A stretch of 64,000 nt of DNA, from positions 53,959 to 117,958 of the forward strand of contig NZ_CAIWTY010000097.1 of NCBI RefSeq assembly GCF_903915725.1, in the 5' to 3' direction. Below are positions 8,876 through 17,030 of this stretch, piece after piece. The notes under the pieces are model-generated. The model was not told the origin of the DNA. It saw only the letters and a list, made by a program, of their open reading frames with translations, and did not search any database. The position numbers and the translations under genes are program-made. Source of the stretch: an uncultured Rhodopila sp. GTDB lineage: Bacteria > Pseudomonadota > Alphaproteobacteria > Acetobacterales > Acetobacteraceae. Position 1 is the stretch's first letter; every line of letters starts with the position of its first letter.

Positions 8876-9579
8876 TGGACTTAGAACGCAGGCGCCTGTT
8901 CGGCGGCAGTCTGTCGCTCGGCGCGCTGACCCTGCTGACCGGGTGCGACATCAGCGACCATGAGAGCGTGCAAAAGGCGCTCGCCCTGGTCTCCCGCTGG
9001 AACGACCGGGTGCAGGCGGCGATTTTCGGCGCCAACCGCCTGGCGCCGACCTTCGCCGAGGACCAGGCGGTGAAGGATTTCCGCTACAACGCCTGGTACG
9101 GACCGGACCGGTCGCCCCGGCTGGATGACGCTTCCTACCGTCTGACCCTCGCCGGTCAGATCGCCGACAAGCGCCCCTGGACGATCGAGCGCCTGCATGC
9201 CCTCCCCCGGGTCTCGCAGATTACCCGCCACGTCTGTGTCGAAGGCTGGAGCATGATCGGCAAATGGAGCGGCATCCCGCTGCGCGATTTCCTGGGTCAG
9301 ATCGGCGCCGATACGACCGCCCGGTATGTGGGGTTCGAGTGCGCCGATGGGTACTACGAAGGTATCGACATGCCGACGGCGCTGCATCCGCAGACGTTGA
9401 TGGCCTTCCAACTGTCGGATGACATTTTGCCTACACGGTACGGCTACCCCTTCAAGATCCGGATCCCGACCAAACTTGGATTCAAGAACCCGAAGTTCGT
9501 GACCACCATCTACGTCTCCAACCAGCAGCCGCGCGGCTTCTGGACGGATCGGGGCTACAATTGGTTCAGCGGGATATAG
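8875..9579 (+). CDS. Molybdopterin-dependent oxidoreductase (sulfite-oxidase/YedY fold)
   Basis: 234 residues, starting at the ATG that overlaps the cytochrome stop. The N-terminus (MDLERRRLFGGSLSLGALTLLTGC) looks like a twin-arginine plus lipoprotein signal with the lipobox cysteine at residue 24, so the enzyme is probably anchored in the periplasm. The catalytic fold is oxidoreductase_molyb (PF00174): the Cys ligand to molybdenum is in RHVCVEGWSMIG (around residue 121), followed by GFECADGYYEGIDMPTA and PTRYGYPFKIRIPTKLGFKN. Substrate unknown; sulfoxides, sulfite or another small oxidised compound are possible. It forms a functional unit with the cytochrome b561. Confidence 0.87.
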   Translation: MDLERRRLFGGSLSLGALTLLTGCDISDHESVQKALALVSRWNDRVQAAIFGANRLAPTFAEDQAVKDFRYNAWYGPDRSPRLDDASYRLTLAGQIADKRPWTIERLHALPRVSQITRHVCVEGWSMIGKWSGIPLRDFLGQIGADTTARYVGFECADGYYEGIDMPTALHPQTLMAFQLSDDILPTRYGYPFKIRIPTKLGFKNPKFVTTIYVSNQQPRGFWTDRGYNWFSGI

Positions 9580-9582
9580 CCT

Positions 9583-10344
9583 ATGGGATGTACCGCCGCG
9601 TGCGCGATCGGAGTCATGGCCAAGGCGCCGCGGCCCGGATTTTCCAAGACCCGCCTCTGTCCGCCGCTGCGGACGGATCAGGCGGCCAGGCTCAGCGCCG
9701 CCTTTCTGCGCGATATTACCGACAACATCGCGCTGGCGGCCCGGGACGCGCCCATCGGCGGTTATATCGCCTACGCGCCGGCGGGCACCGAGGCGTTGTT
9801 CGAAGGACATCTGGCACCCGGCACCCGCCTGCTGCTGGCTGACGGTTCGCCGCCTATGCCGCCCGGCGTGGATGGGTTCGGCCGATCGCTGCTGCACGCG
9901 ATCATGGCGATGCTGGAGCTTGGGCATGGTTCGGCCGTGGTGCTGAACTCGGACAGTCCCACCCTGCCGACGGCTTTGCTGGTCCGCACCGCGGCGGCGC
10001 TGGCGCGCGACGGCGAACGCGTCGTGCTGGGTCCGGCGGATGATGGGGGGTATTACCTGCTGGGGATAAAAGCAGCCCATGCCCACCTGTTCACTGGTAT
10101 CGCCTGGAGCACGGACAGTGTCGCCCAGACGACTCGTTTGCGGGCCGCGCAACTGGGGCTGGACGTCGTGGAACTGCCGTCATGGTATGACGTAGACGAC
10201 CGCCCGGCGCTGGACCGCCTGCTGCGGGAGACCGAAACGCCCGCGATCACCAACGGCCTGCTGCCTTACGCGGCGCCGGTCACGGCGCTGGCGCTGTCGC
10301 GCATGGGGTTGCGCATGAAGAGCCCGGGTCTTGCCGCCGAATGA
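9583..10344 (+). CDS. DUF2064/TIGR04282-type glycosyltransferase
   Basis: 253 residues, 3 bases after the molybdopterin enzyme. A nucleotidyl/glycosyl-transferase A fold is shown by GVMAKAPRPGFSKTRLCPPL near residues 9-28, SAVVLNSDSPTLPTALLV near 124 (DxD-like) and LGPADDGGYYLLG near 148. This is the CofC/MobA-related DUF2064 family, annotated in some genomes as 'TIGR04282 arsenosugar biosynthesis glycosyltransferase', although no arsenic genes are here. Start chosen for operon spacing. Its stop overlaps the next start (ATGA). Confidence 0.85.
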   Translation: MGCTAACAIGVMAKAPRPGFSKTRLCPPLRTDQAARLSAAFLRDITDNIALAARDAPIGGYIAYAPAGTEALFEGHLAPGTRLLLADGSPPMPPGVDGFGRSLLHAIMAMLELGHGSAVVLNSDSPTLPTALLVRTAAALARDGERVVLGPADDGGYYLLGIKAAHAHLFTGIAWSTDSVAQTTRLRAAQLGLDVVELPSWYDVDDRPALDRLLRETETPAITNGLLPYAAPVTALALSRMGLRMKSPGLAAE

Positions 10345-11657
10345 TCCGGCTTGGGCTGCTCGCAGGTTCGCTGCTGGCGCTGACGCTGGGCGCGTTGTCG
10401 TTGCACGTGCCGGGCGCGCGGACCATACCCGAGTTGGAGACGAAGAACGCGTTCGTTGCTATGCTGGGGGTCAGCGCCGCTGTCTATCTTGTGGCGGTCG
10501 CGTTGGTGCAGCGGCGGCCGGCCGGACGGCACGCCATCTGGCTCGTCTTGCTGGTGGCCGCGGCGTTGCGGCTTCCGTTGCTCGTGTCTACGCCGTTCCT
10601 CTCGACCGACATCTTTCGCTATGTCTGGGACGGGCGCGTGCAGGTGGCCGGGATCAATCCGTATCGATACATTCCCGACGAGCCGGAACTGGCGCCGCTG
10701 CGCGACACGGCGATCTTTCCGCACATCAACCGTGCCGAGTGGGCGCCGACGATCTATCCGCCCGCGGCCCAGGTGATCTTCGCCGCCATCGGCTTCGTCT
10801 GGTCCAGCGTGACCGGTGTCAAGGCCGCGATGGTGGGGTTCGAAATACTGGCGGTGGGCTGCCTGCTGCGCCTGCTGGCGGCGGCCGGATTGCCGCGCGA
10901 GCGGGTGCTGATCTATGCCTGGAACCCGCTGCCGGTTTGGGCTTTCGCGGGCAACGGCCATATCGATGCCGCGGCGGCCGCGTTGGTTGCCGCCGCCTTG
11001 TTGTTGCGGGTTCGCCGGCGGGATGGCTGGGCCGGCGTCGCCCTGGGCCTCGCGATCGCGACCAAATTCCTGCCCGCTGTGGTGGCGCCGGTGCTGTGGC
11101 GGGCCCGTGCCGGCTGGCGCACAGCCGCCGCCTGCATCGGCGCAGTCGCTGCGCTCTATGCGGCGTATAGCAGCGTCGGGTGGATGGTGTTCGGCGACCT
11201 CGCAAGCTACGGCCCGGAGGAAGGCTACGACAGCGGCGCGGGATTTTGGCTGCTGGCGGGGATTGCCCGTCTAGCCGCCTTGCCGGATGTTGCGGGGACG
11301 GTTTACAAGGCCGTGGCTGTCGTTGCGCTGGCGTCGCTCGGGGCCTGGTATGCGTTCGTTCGCCGTCCGAATGATCCCGTGTCGATCTGCGCCGCGGCCG
11401 GTGTCATGATGGCTGTAGCAACATGCGCCATAAGCCCGCATTATCCCTGGTATTTCGCCTGGTTGGGGGTTCCCTGTGTGCTCGCACCAACTCCCGCGGT
11501 GGTGTGGCTGTCGGCGGCGCCCATCCTGATGTATCTGGATACGTTTGGCGATCGGTTTGTTCTGCCGTCGGTGGTTTATGTTCCGGCCATCCTGCTGGCC
11601 CTGTCCGGCCTGCGCCGTCCCGGGCCGGAGCTAAGGCCGATCGAAGGAAATACCTGA
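10341..11657 (+). CDS. Polytopic membrane glycosyltransferase (DUF2029/mannosyltransferase-like)
   Basis: 438 residues with about 11-12 hydrophobic helices. The loop after helix 2-3 holds STPFLSTDIFRYVWDGRVQ (residues about 85-103), the acidic catalytic loop pattern of GT-C enzymes (GT87/DUF2029) that transfer sugars from polyprenyl phosphates on the outer face of the membrane; a second signature, AGINPYRYIPDEPEL, follows directly. It overlaps both neighbours by 1-4 bases, so translation is coupled. With a GT2 enzyme two genes on that could make a polyprenyl-phosphate sugar, the pair could glycosylate a lipid or an exported molecule (inference). Confidence 0.82.
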   Translation: MIRLGLLAGSLLALTLGALSLHVPGARTIPELETKNAFVAMLGVSAAVYLVAVALVQRRPAGRHAIWLVLLVAAALRLPLLVSTPFLSTDIFRYVWDGRVQVAGINPYRYIPDEPELAPLRDTAIFPHINRAEWAPTIYPPAAQVIFAAIGFVWSSVTGVKAAMVGFEILAVGCLLRLLAAAGLPRERVLIYAWNPLPVWAFAGNGHIDAAAAALVAAALLLRVRRRDGWAGVALGLAIATKFLPAVVAPVLWRARAGWRTAAACIGAVAALYAAYSSVGWMVFGDLASYGPEEGYDSGAGFWLLAGIARLAALPDVAGTVYKAVAVVALASLGAWYAFVRRPNDPVSICAAAGVMMAVATCAISPHYPWYFAWLGVPCVLAPTPAVVWLSAAPILMYLDTFGDRFVLPSVVYVPAILLALSGLRRPGPELRPIEGNT

Positions 11658-12703
11658 TGTCGTCAATGCCCGATCCTCGCCGTTATTTCGAGACCGTGAC
11701 GGCGGAACGGAACGACGTCGCTGACCAGCCGCCGGTCTGCCTTTATCTGGAGGTCACCAACCGCTGCAACCTGCTGTGCGAGACCTGCCCGCGCACCTTC
11801 GAGGATCTGGAACCGGCCGCCGACATGAGCTGGTCGTTGTTTACCCGCATCGTCGATCAGGTCCCAGATGTTGCCCGCGTCGTGCTGCACGGCGTGGGTG
11901 AGCCGATGCTGGTCAAGGCGCTGCCGAGGATGATCCGCTACCTGAAGGATCGCGGCACTTACGTGCTGTTCAACACCAACGGCACGTTGCTGAACCCGAG
12001 GAAGTTCCAGGAGCTGATCGATACCGGCCTGGACGAGCTGCGCGTCTCGCTGGATGCGGCGGACCGCAAGAGCTATGCGGCGGTCCGCGGCAAAGACTTC
12101 TTCAACCGCATCGTCCGCGATGTCGGCAAGTTCACCGCCTATCAGCGACAGATGGGCGTGACGGCGCCTCGGGTGTCGCTGTGGCTGACCGGATTGAAGG
12201 AGACGGTTGCGCAACTTCCGGATTTTGTTCGACTCGCCGCCTCGATGGGTGTGCGGGAGGTTTATCTGCAAAGGCTCGTCTACGATTCGACGGGCTACGG
12301 CAAAGCCCGGCCGGAACAATCGTTGTTCGAGCAGACCCGTGAGGAGGAACAGGCGGCGATCGATGCGGCTACCGCTATTGGTAACGAGCTTGGCGTGACC
12401 CTCGATGCCTCCGGCGCCACCGAACCCGGGTTAAGCCTGAAGCGATCTGCCGACGGCAAACCTTGGGCGACCTGCCGGCGGCCCTGGTCGCTGATGTATT
12501 TCACCGCGCACGGACGCGCCCTGCCCTGTTGCATCGCGCCGTTCTCGGCCCGCGGATATGAGAACTACACGCTGGGCGACGCCACGCAAAAGTCCTTGCG
12601 GGACATGTGGAACAGCCCGGCCTATCGCAGTTTCCGCAAATCCCTGTTGAGCGATACGCCGGCGGCTCCATGCCAAAACTGTGGGCTGCGATGGAGCCTG
12701 TAA
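11657..12703 (+). CDS. Radical SAM/SPASM domain protein
   Basis: 348 residues from the ATG at 11657 inside the previous stop (TGATG); frames extending upstream to 11423 are not used. The radical SAM 4Fe-4S motif is CNLLCETCP (CxxxCxxC, around residues 36-44), with LYLEVTNRC before it and the GEP motif in VVLHGVGEPML near 79. The C-terminal SPASM region has several cysteines (CRRPW, LPCCIAPF, CQNCGLRW) for auxiliary clusters. Such enzymes modify peptides, sugars or lipids. The partner or substrate here is unknown; co-location with three glycosyltransferases suggests a modified glycolipid or a glycosylated product. Confidence 0.87.
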   Translation: MSSMPDPRRYFETVTAERNDVADQPPVCLYLEVTNRCNLLCETCPRTFEDLEPAADMSWSLFTRIVDQVPDVARVVLHGVGEPMLVKALPRMIRYLKDRGTYVLFNTNGTLLNPRKFQELIDTGLDELRVSLDAADRKSYAAVRGKDFFNRIVRDVGKFTAYQRQMGVTAPRVSLWLTGLKETVAQLPDFVRLAASMGVREVYLQRLVYDSTGYGKARPEQSLFEQTREEEQAAIDAATAIGNELGVTLDASGATEPGLSLKRSADGKPWATCRRPWSLMYFTAHGRALPCCIAPFSARGYENYTLGDATQKSLRDMWNSPAYRSFRKSLLSDTPAAPCQNCGLRWSL

Positions 12704-13374
12704 GCGTCGTCATCCCGACGTTCAACGAAGCGGCGGCCATCGCTGCCGTGTTGCGGGAAATCCCGCGCGACCTTGCCGCCGAGGTAATCGTCGCGGACGG
12801 CGGCAGCACGGACGGAACACTGGAGGTTGCCCGCGCGGCGGGCGCCCGGGTGATCGATGGCGGCCGCGGCTACGGCCGCGCCTGCATGGCCGGCGCCGAT
12901 GCCGCAATCAGCGACGTCATCGTATTCATGGATGGCGATGGCGCCGACCGGGGAGATTTGTTGGAACTGATCGCGGGCCCGGTTGTGGCGGGGACGCATG
13001 ATTTCGTCCTGGCGTCCCGGACCCGCGGGCGGCGGGATCCGGGCGCCATGTTATGGCATCAGGTTCTGGCGGGCCGCCTGGCCGGGTTCGGCATCGGCGT
13101 GCTGTATGGCGTGCGATACAGCGACATGTGCGCGTTCCGGGCAATCCGCCGCGATGTGCTGTGCCGTCTGGACATGCGCGAAATGACCTACGGCTGGAAT
13201 ATCGAGATGCAGATGAAGGCTGCGCGCGCGAAACTGCGGGTTCAGGAGATTCCGCTACCGTATCGCTGCCGGGCGGGAGGCGAATCGAAGGTGGCCGGCT
13301 CCTTGTCCGGTACTTTACGGGCAAGCGGTAAGATCGTTTCGACATTCTTGCGAGTGGGATTTCAGAAAATCTGA
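12691..13374 (+). CDS. Glycosyltransferase family 2 (dolichol/polyprenyl-phosphate type)
   Basis: 227 residues. The ATG at 12691 overlaps the radical SAM gene by 13 bases; an ATG at 12670 in the same frame is less likely. The GT-A fold starts MEPVSVVIPTFNEAAAIAAV, with VIVADGGSTDGTLEVA near 33 and VFMDGDGADRGDL (DxD) near 73. It most resembles DPM1/DpgS-like enzymes that attach a sugar from a nucleotide donor to polyprenyl phosphate, and lacks obvious C-terminal membrane helices. It is the last gene of the operon that starts at 7485. Confidence 0.87.
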   Translation: MEPVSVVIPTFNEAAAIAAVLREIPRDLAAEVIVADGGSTDGTLEVARAAGARVIDGGRGYGRACMAGADAAISDVIVFMDGDGADRGDLLELIAGPVVAGTHDFVLASRTRGRRDPGAMLWHQVLAGRLAGFGIGVLYGVRYSDMCAFRAIRRDVLCRLDMREMTYGWNIEMQMKAARAKLRVQEIPLPYRCRAGGESKVAGSLSGTLRASGKIVSTFLRVGFQKI

Positions 13375-13452
13375 GGCGGTCCCGATTGCGATCGCGTGGA
13401 GCGCGAACGGTCGGTGTCAACTGGACCCAGTATAGATCCTGTAATGAAGCCT

Positions 13453-13926
13453 TTAGTCACTGCGGTGACGGTGCCAGCTTAGCGGCAGGTGGAAAGCGAT
13501 CCGCCGCCGCATCGCTCGATTGCTCAGGACCATCTCCGCCCCGAACGCCAGCACCGACCCAAGCGTACACAACACGGCCAGCCCGAAGAACAGCAGCAGC
13601 ACGCTGGCAATCGCCTTGTTGCTCAGCGCAAACAGGAACAGCGCCATGATTGCCAGGCAGGTTGCTGCTGTCCCGCCGGTCGCCAGGACAACCGCCACGT
13701 CCAGGATCAACGAGCGCCGCCGAAGCAGCCGCAACTGCTCGTTCTGCTCCGCCGACGCCGCGTCCTTTTGGATTGCCGCATTCAACACCGCGAGCTGGTC
13801 TGCCACCCGCGCCAGCCGCCCTGCAAATACATTCAGCAGCGCCGCGATCCCCGACAGCAAGAACACCGGGGTCAGCGCCACCTGGATCAGGTGCGCCGCT
13901 TCGTTCAGACCGTACTGTTCAAGCAT
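13453..13926 (-). CDS. DUF2721 membrane protein
   Basis: 157 residues with three hydrophobic helices: HLIQVALTPVFLLSGIAALL near residue 12, LDVAVVLATGGTAATCLAIMA near 75 and IASVLLLFFGLAVLCTLG near 105, plus the conserved RLARVADQL segment after helix 1. This matches DUF2721 proteins of unknown function. It is convergent with the operon to its left and has no ribosome-coupled partner. No terminator-like hairpin is evident in the 78-bp gap. Confidence 0.8.
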   Translation of the reverse strand: MLEQYGLNEAAHLIQVALTPVFLLSGIAALLNVFAGRLARVADQLAVLNAAIQKDAASAEQNEQLRLLRRRSLILDVAVVLATGGTAATCLAIMALFLFALSNKAIASVLLLFFGLAVLCTLGSVLAFGAEMVLSNRAMRRRIAFHLPLSWHRHRSD

Positions 13927-14103
13927 CGGCGCCCCTTAATCATCCCCTGCTCGTCATGAGCGGCAGCTTGTATCAAGCGAACAGTACGCCGGGTGTCCAC
14001 CGAGAAATCGACACCAGCCAGCGGTCGCGGGTCGCGATCGTCGCCTATCAGCGCATGGGTTACAACTTTACTGAAATTGCAAACAGCGGAACGGCCGCTG
14101 GCG

Positions 14104-14436
14104 GCTCCGGGCCGACTTCTGGTATTCGGCGCCGCCGCGCTGTTTGTCTTCCTGGTGCTGGCGGCGAATTACGAGAGCTGGAAACTGCCACTTTCAGTGG
14201 TGCTGATCGTGCCGATGTGGCTGCTCGCCTCCGTCACCGGCCCGGGGCTGCGCGGCTTGCCGATCGATATCCTGGCGCAGATCGGTTTCGTGGTCCTGGT
14301 CGGACTGGCGGCGAAAAACGCCATCCTGATCGTTGAGTTTGCGCGCCAGGCGCAGGAAGCCGGCAGCACCCCGGCTGACGCGGCGGTCAGTGCCGCGCGG
14401 CGCCGGTTGCGTCTGATCCTGATGACATCGCTCGCG
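14104..14436 (+). pseudogene. Fragment of an RND efflux pump (HAE1/AcrB-type)
   Basis: About 110 codons encode a C-terminal slice of an RND transporter: LVFGAAALFVFLVLAANYESW, PLSVVLIVPMWLLASV, IDILAQIGFVVLVGLAAKNAILIVEFARQ and RLRLILMTSLA. This is the transmembrane helix 10-12 region. The rest of the roughly 1000-residue protein is missing upstream, and the frame loses homology abruptly at about 14436, where a recombinase fragment on the other strand begins. A relic of a deletion. Confidence 0.8.
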
Positions 14437-14558
14437 TCAGACTCCGATGCCGGGTGTGCCCGATGATCTCTCCGTCCGGCACCCCGTTGCGGTAGGCCGC
14501 CTTCACGACCCCCGCACCCAGCCCATTCGGGCTGACCGGCTCGGCCAGCATGCCATCG
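14437..14558 (-). pseudogene. C-terminal fragment of a tyrosine recombinase
   Basis: Read on the minus strand, about 40 codons give GAGVVKAAYRNGVPDGEIIG followed by HTRHRSLT, matching the C-terminal box of phage-type integrases (family pattern: GLRAG...A..NG..e..Im.HtrHrS). The catalytic Arg of the HxLR box is changed (NGLGAG) and there is no N-terminal part. It abuts the RND fragment, so a recombinase-carrying element probably caused the deletion and then decayed. The element at 63349 carries the N-terminal part of a similar recombinase. Confidence 0.65.
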
Positions 14559-14837
14559 CCGCCGCCTGATCAGCGACAGTACACAAGCTGGTGTTGCCGC
14601 CACGAAGGCTTTGTCGAAATGCGGAACGGCGTGGCAACGTCGTTTGCATCGGTGGGGGGAACGGCCGATGCGGCAAAACATCGAAATCGCCAACGTGATG
14701 ACACCGCCTGCAAATCTGGCCCGCGCCTTCGAGGCGGGCAAAGCGCTTATCGCCCGCGTTCGCAGCGATACGCCGATGCGCTTCGGAAGCGACGTGGCGC
14801 GGGCCGCAATCCGGCAACCTCTCGAGATTACCTGAGA
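14559..14837. other. Gene-free spacer
   Basis: A 74-codon frame (14611-14835) has no family features and a weak start; no convincing gene or repeat seen. Confidence 0.4.
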
Positions 14838-15482
14838 ATGGACGCAGCACCGGCCGATCGTGACGCAGCTATGGCATCTGTCGGCGCCCCATCCGGCGGC
14901 GGTCCCGAACGCGTTCAGGTGTTGGGTGAGGCCGTGGCCGGCTCAGGACTGGGCCTGCTGGTGGGGGTGCTGCTGGGGTTATCGGTCACACAACTTGTCG
15001 GCGGCGTGGTGGCGGCACTTTCGGCGGTACTGGCAGGCTTCTTCGGCTTGTCGGGCATGGCGGGCACCGGGCGCTCCTGGCGCATCGGCGCGTTTGGCTT
15101 CGGCTGCGTGCTCGGCGTGTTGGCAGGGCTGGCGATCCGCTCCGGCTCTCTTCTGGCGCCCAGCATTGCATCGGACGTTGCGCGCTGGCAGCTGGCCGGT
15201 TTTCCGCCCGGCGAGGCGCGCGCCTATGTTCTGTACGAACGGTTGGGCGTGAAACCCGCCGGCGTTACGCTTGGCGACCGGCCAGCGCCGGGTGCGGGAT
15301 CGAATGTCTTGTTCGCCGACAAGTCGGGGGTGTGTTCCCAACTGCAGCGCCTGCCGGAGCAAGCCCAGCTTGGCGTGCTGCGGCGCGCGGGTGATGTATA
15401 CACGGCTTTGGCGGCGACGGCGGAAGCCGCCAGCAATCCCACGCAGGCGCTGGCCGCCGGGCTCGCCGCGCTGTGCGGTTAA
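14838..15482 (+). CDS. Membrane protein of unknown function, coupled to the downstream protease
   Basis: 214 residues. Three hydrophobic helices lie between residues about 30 and 105 (GLGLLVGVLLGLSVTQLVGG, VVAALSAVLAGFFGLSGMAG, IGAFGFGCVLGVLAGLAI). The C-terminal 110 residues are soluble and contain SGVCSQLQRLPEQAQ and a Cys at both ends, perhaps a periplasmic disulphide-containing domain. I recognise no family. The last 10 bases overlap the following trypsin-like protease, so the two are translated together and probably work together in the envelope. Confidence 0.65.
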   Translation: MDAAPADRDAAMASVGAPSGGGPERVQVLGEAVAGSGLGLLVGVLLGLSVTQLVGGVVAALSAVLAGFFGLSGMAGTGRSWRIGAFGFGCVLGVLAGLAIRSGSLLAPSIASDVARWQLAGFPPGEARAYVLYERLGVKPAGVTLGDRPAPGAGSNVLFADKSGVCSQLQRLPEQAQLGVLRRAGDVYTALAATAEAASNPTQALAAGLAALCG

Positions 15483-16936
15483 TTGTCGCAGCCCTGCTGA
15501 TGGCAACTGCCGCGTTATCCCTTGCGCGAGCGCAGGCGCCTGACGGCGAGCCGAGTACCGAGGTGCTTGGCCGCGTCGCGCCCGCGGTGCTCCGGGTGGT
15601 GGCAGAGGGCTGCGGGACCGACAACTCCGCGCGGGCCGGCTCGGGCTTCGCCTGGCAGCAACCCGGGCAAGTGGTCACGGACCTGCATGTGGTGGCGGGC
15701 TGCAATCAGATCAGTGTCGGTTATCAGCAGCTTGATGTGCGCCCGGCCCGGGTGGTGCGGGTGCTCCGCCGTGCCGATCTGGCGCTCTTGTCGGTCGATG
15801 GCGCCCCGGCGGTGACACCGCTCAGTCTGGCGGCGGAACCACCTCGCGCCGGGGCGGCTGTCGATGTGTTTGGCTTCGCCCTCGGTCAACCGACCCGTGA
15901 CACCCATCCGTTGCGCCTGACGTTCGCCAACACCGAGGCGCCGTCGTTGAGCGACGTGCTCCCGGACGCCGAGCGGGCTGACATCCGCAAGGTGGGCTTC
16001 CCGGCGCTGGACACGCAGGTGCTGCGGCTGGATGGCAACCTGCTGCCAGGTCATTCCGGCGCGCCACTGATAGACTCGGCGGGACAGGTCGTCGGCGTCG
16101 GTTCGGGTGGTCTGGAACGCGGCTCTGTCGGCGTGGGCTGGGCCATCCGCGCGCAATATATGTCCCAACTGCTCACCTCGACGGATGCCTGGCCCGTTGC
16201 CGCCCGGGAGGCACTGACCGCATTCGCGACCCCGCTCCCCAAGGACGCGGTCGACCCCGGTGTGCGTTGCGGGGAAATGGCGATCCAGCAGATCCGGGAG
16301 CTGCCTCTCGCGGAGATCGCGGCGACGTCGGACGATCCGCAACATCTGGAGGCGCTGTCGGAGGATCTGGTCCAAGTGAAGCTTTCGAGCTTGGCTAACA
16401 ACCGCTTCGCGGTTTGGACCGAGCCGCAATCCGGCGCGGGCGTGGTCCTGCCTGGCCGGTTGCTGCCACGGCCCGATGCGGACTTTTGCTCGGTCGCCAG
16501 CTTCGTACCGTCGATCCGCTATCTGGTTCGGATTGTGCCGATAGCGGGACCCAGCGGCAGCCGCGAATGGGCTGATGCGGTTTCCGCACAGATGCGCCGC
16601 TCTTTCGCGATCATCGAACAGGCGATTGGCGCTCCGGTGCGGACCGAACCCCGCAGTGAGTTCCGGTCGCGGCGATGGTTGGACGGGGCCTTGATCCTGC
16701 GGCGGATGTTCCACGCGACCGGCCCTGACGGCCACCCGGTGCGTCTATACCGCACCGATATGGCCGGCCGTGGCGCCTACATCATGTCGGTGGTCCTGAA
16801 CGATGACGCCGTCCCGCCGGATCGGCTGTCCGAGAAAGCCCGTGATGCGTGGGCGCGCGGCGTGTTCGGCGTGCATCTCACCGCCTTTCCGCCGTCTTCC
16901 ACCGTCGACGCCACGCCCGTTGAGCCGCAGGAGTAG
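15473..16936 (+). CDS. Secreted trypsin-like serine protease
   Basis: 487 residues from a GTG inside the previous gene. Signal peptide residues 1-20 (cleavage near ARAQA). The S1 chymotrypsin-fold triad is visible: His in VVTDLHVVAG (about residue 72), Asp in ADLALLSV (about 102) and Ser in LLPGHSGAPLID (about 195). The HtrA-like PDZ domain is absent; the C-terminal 250 residues are a unique domain of unknown role. It should cut proteins in the periplasm or envelope, or act as a protease-like chaperone. The coupled membrane protein upstream is its likely partner. Confidence 0.82.
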   Translation: MRLIVAALLMATAALSLARAQAPDGEPSTEVLGRVAPAVLRVVAEGCGTDNSARAGSGFAWQQPGQVVTDLHVVAGCNQISVGYQQLDVRPARVVRVLRRADLALLSVDGAPAVTPLSLAAEPPRAGAAVDVFGFALGQPTRDTHPLRLTFANTEAPSLSDVLPDAERADIRKVGFPALDTQVLRLDGNLLPGHSGAPLIDSAGQVVGVGSGGLERGSVGVGWAIRAQYMSQLLTSTDAWPVAAREALTAFATPLPKDAVDPGVRCGEMAIQQIRELPLAEIAATSDDPQHLEALSEDLVQVKLSSLANNRFAVWTEPQSGAGVVLPGRLLPRPDADFCSVASFVPSIRYLVRIVPIAGPSGSREWADAVSAQMRRSFAIIEQAIGAPVRTEPRSEFRSRRWLDGALILRRMFHATGPDGHPVRLYRTDMAGRGAYIMSVVLNDDAVPPDRLSEKARDAWARGVFGVHLTAFPPSSTVDATPVEPQE

Positions 16937-17030
16937 CCGGCGCGGTCAGCGTCCGGAGGTGTGCAAGCATGGGAGACCGGCTGCGGTGACAACACGGCGG
17001 CCTTCCGTCGGATAGCGGCGCGAAGCCGAG

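Noticed and set aside
9583..12703. Arsenosugar biosynthesis locus (DUF2064/TIGR04282 plus radical SAM)
   Set aside because: No arsenic methyltransferase or resistance gene is present, and the radical SAM protein looks like a general SPASM type.
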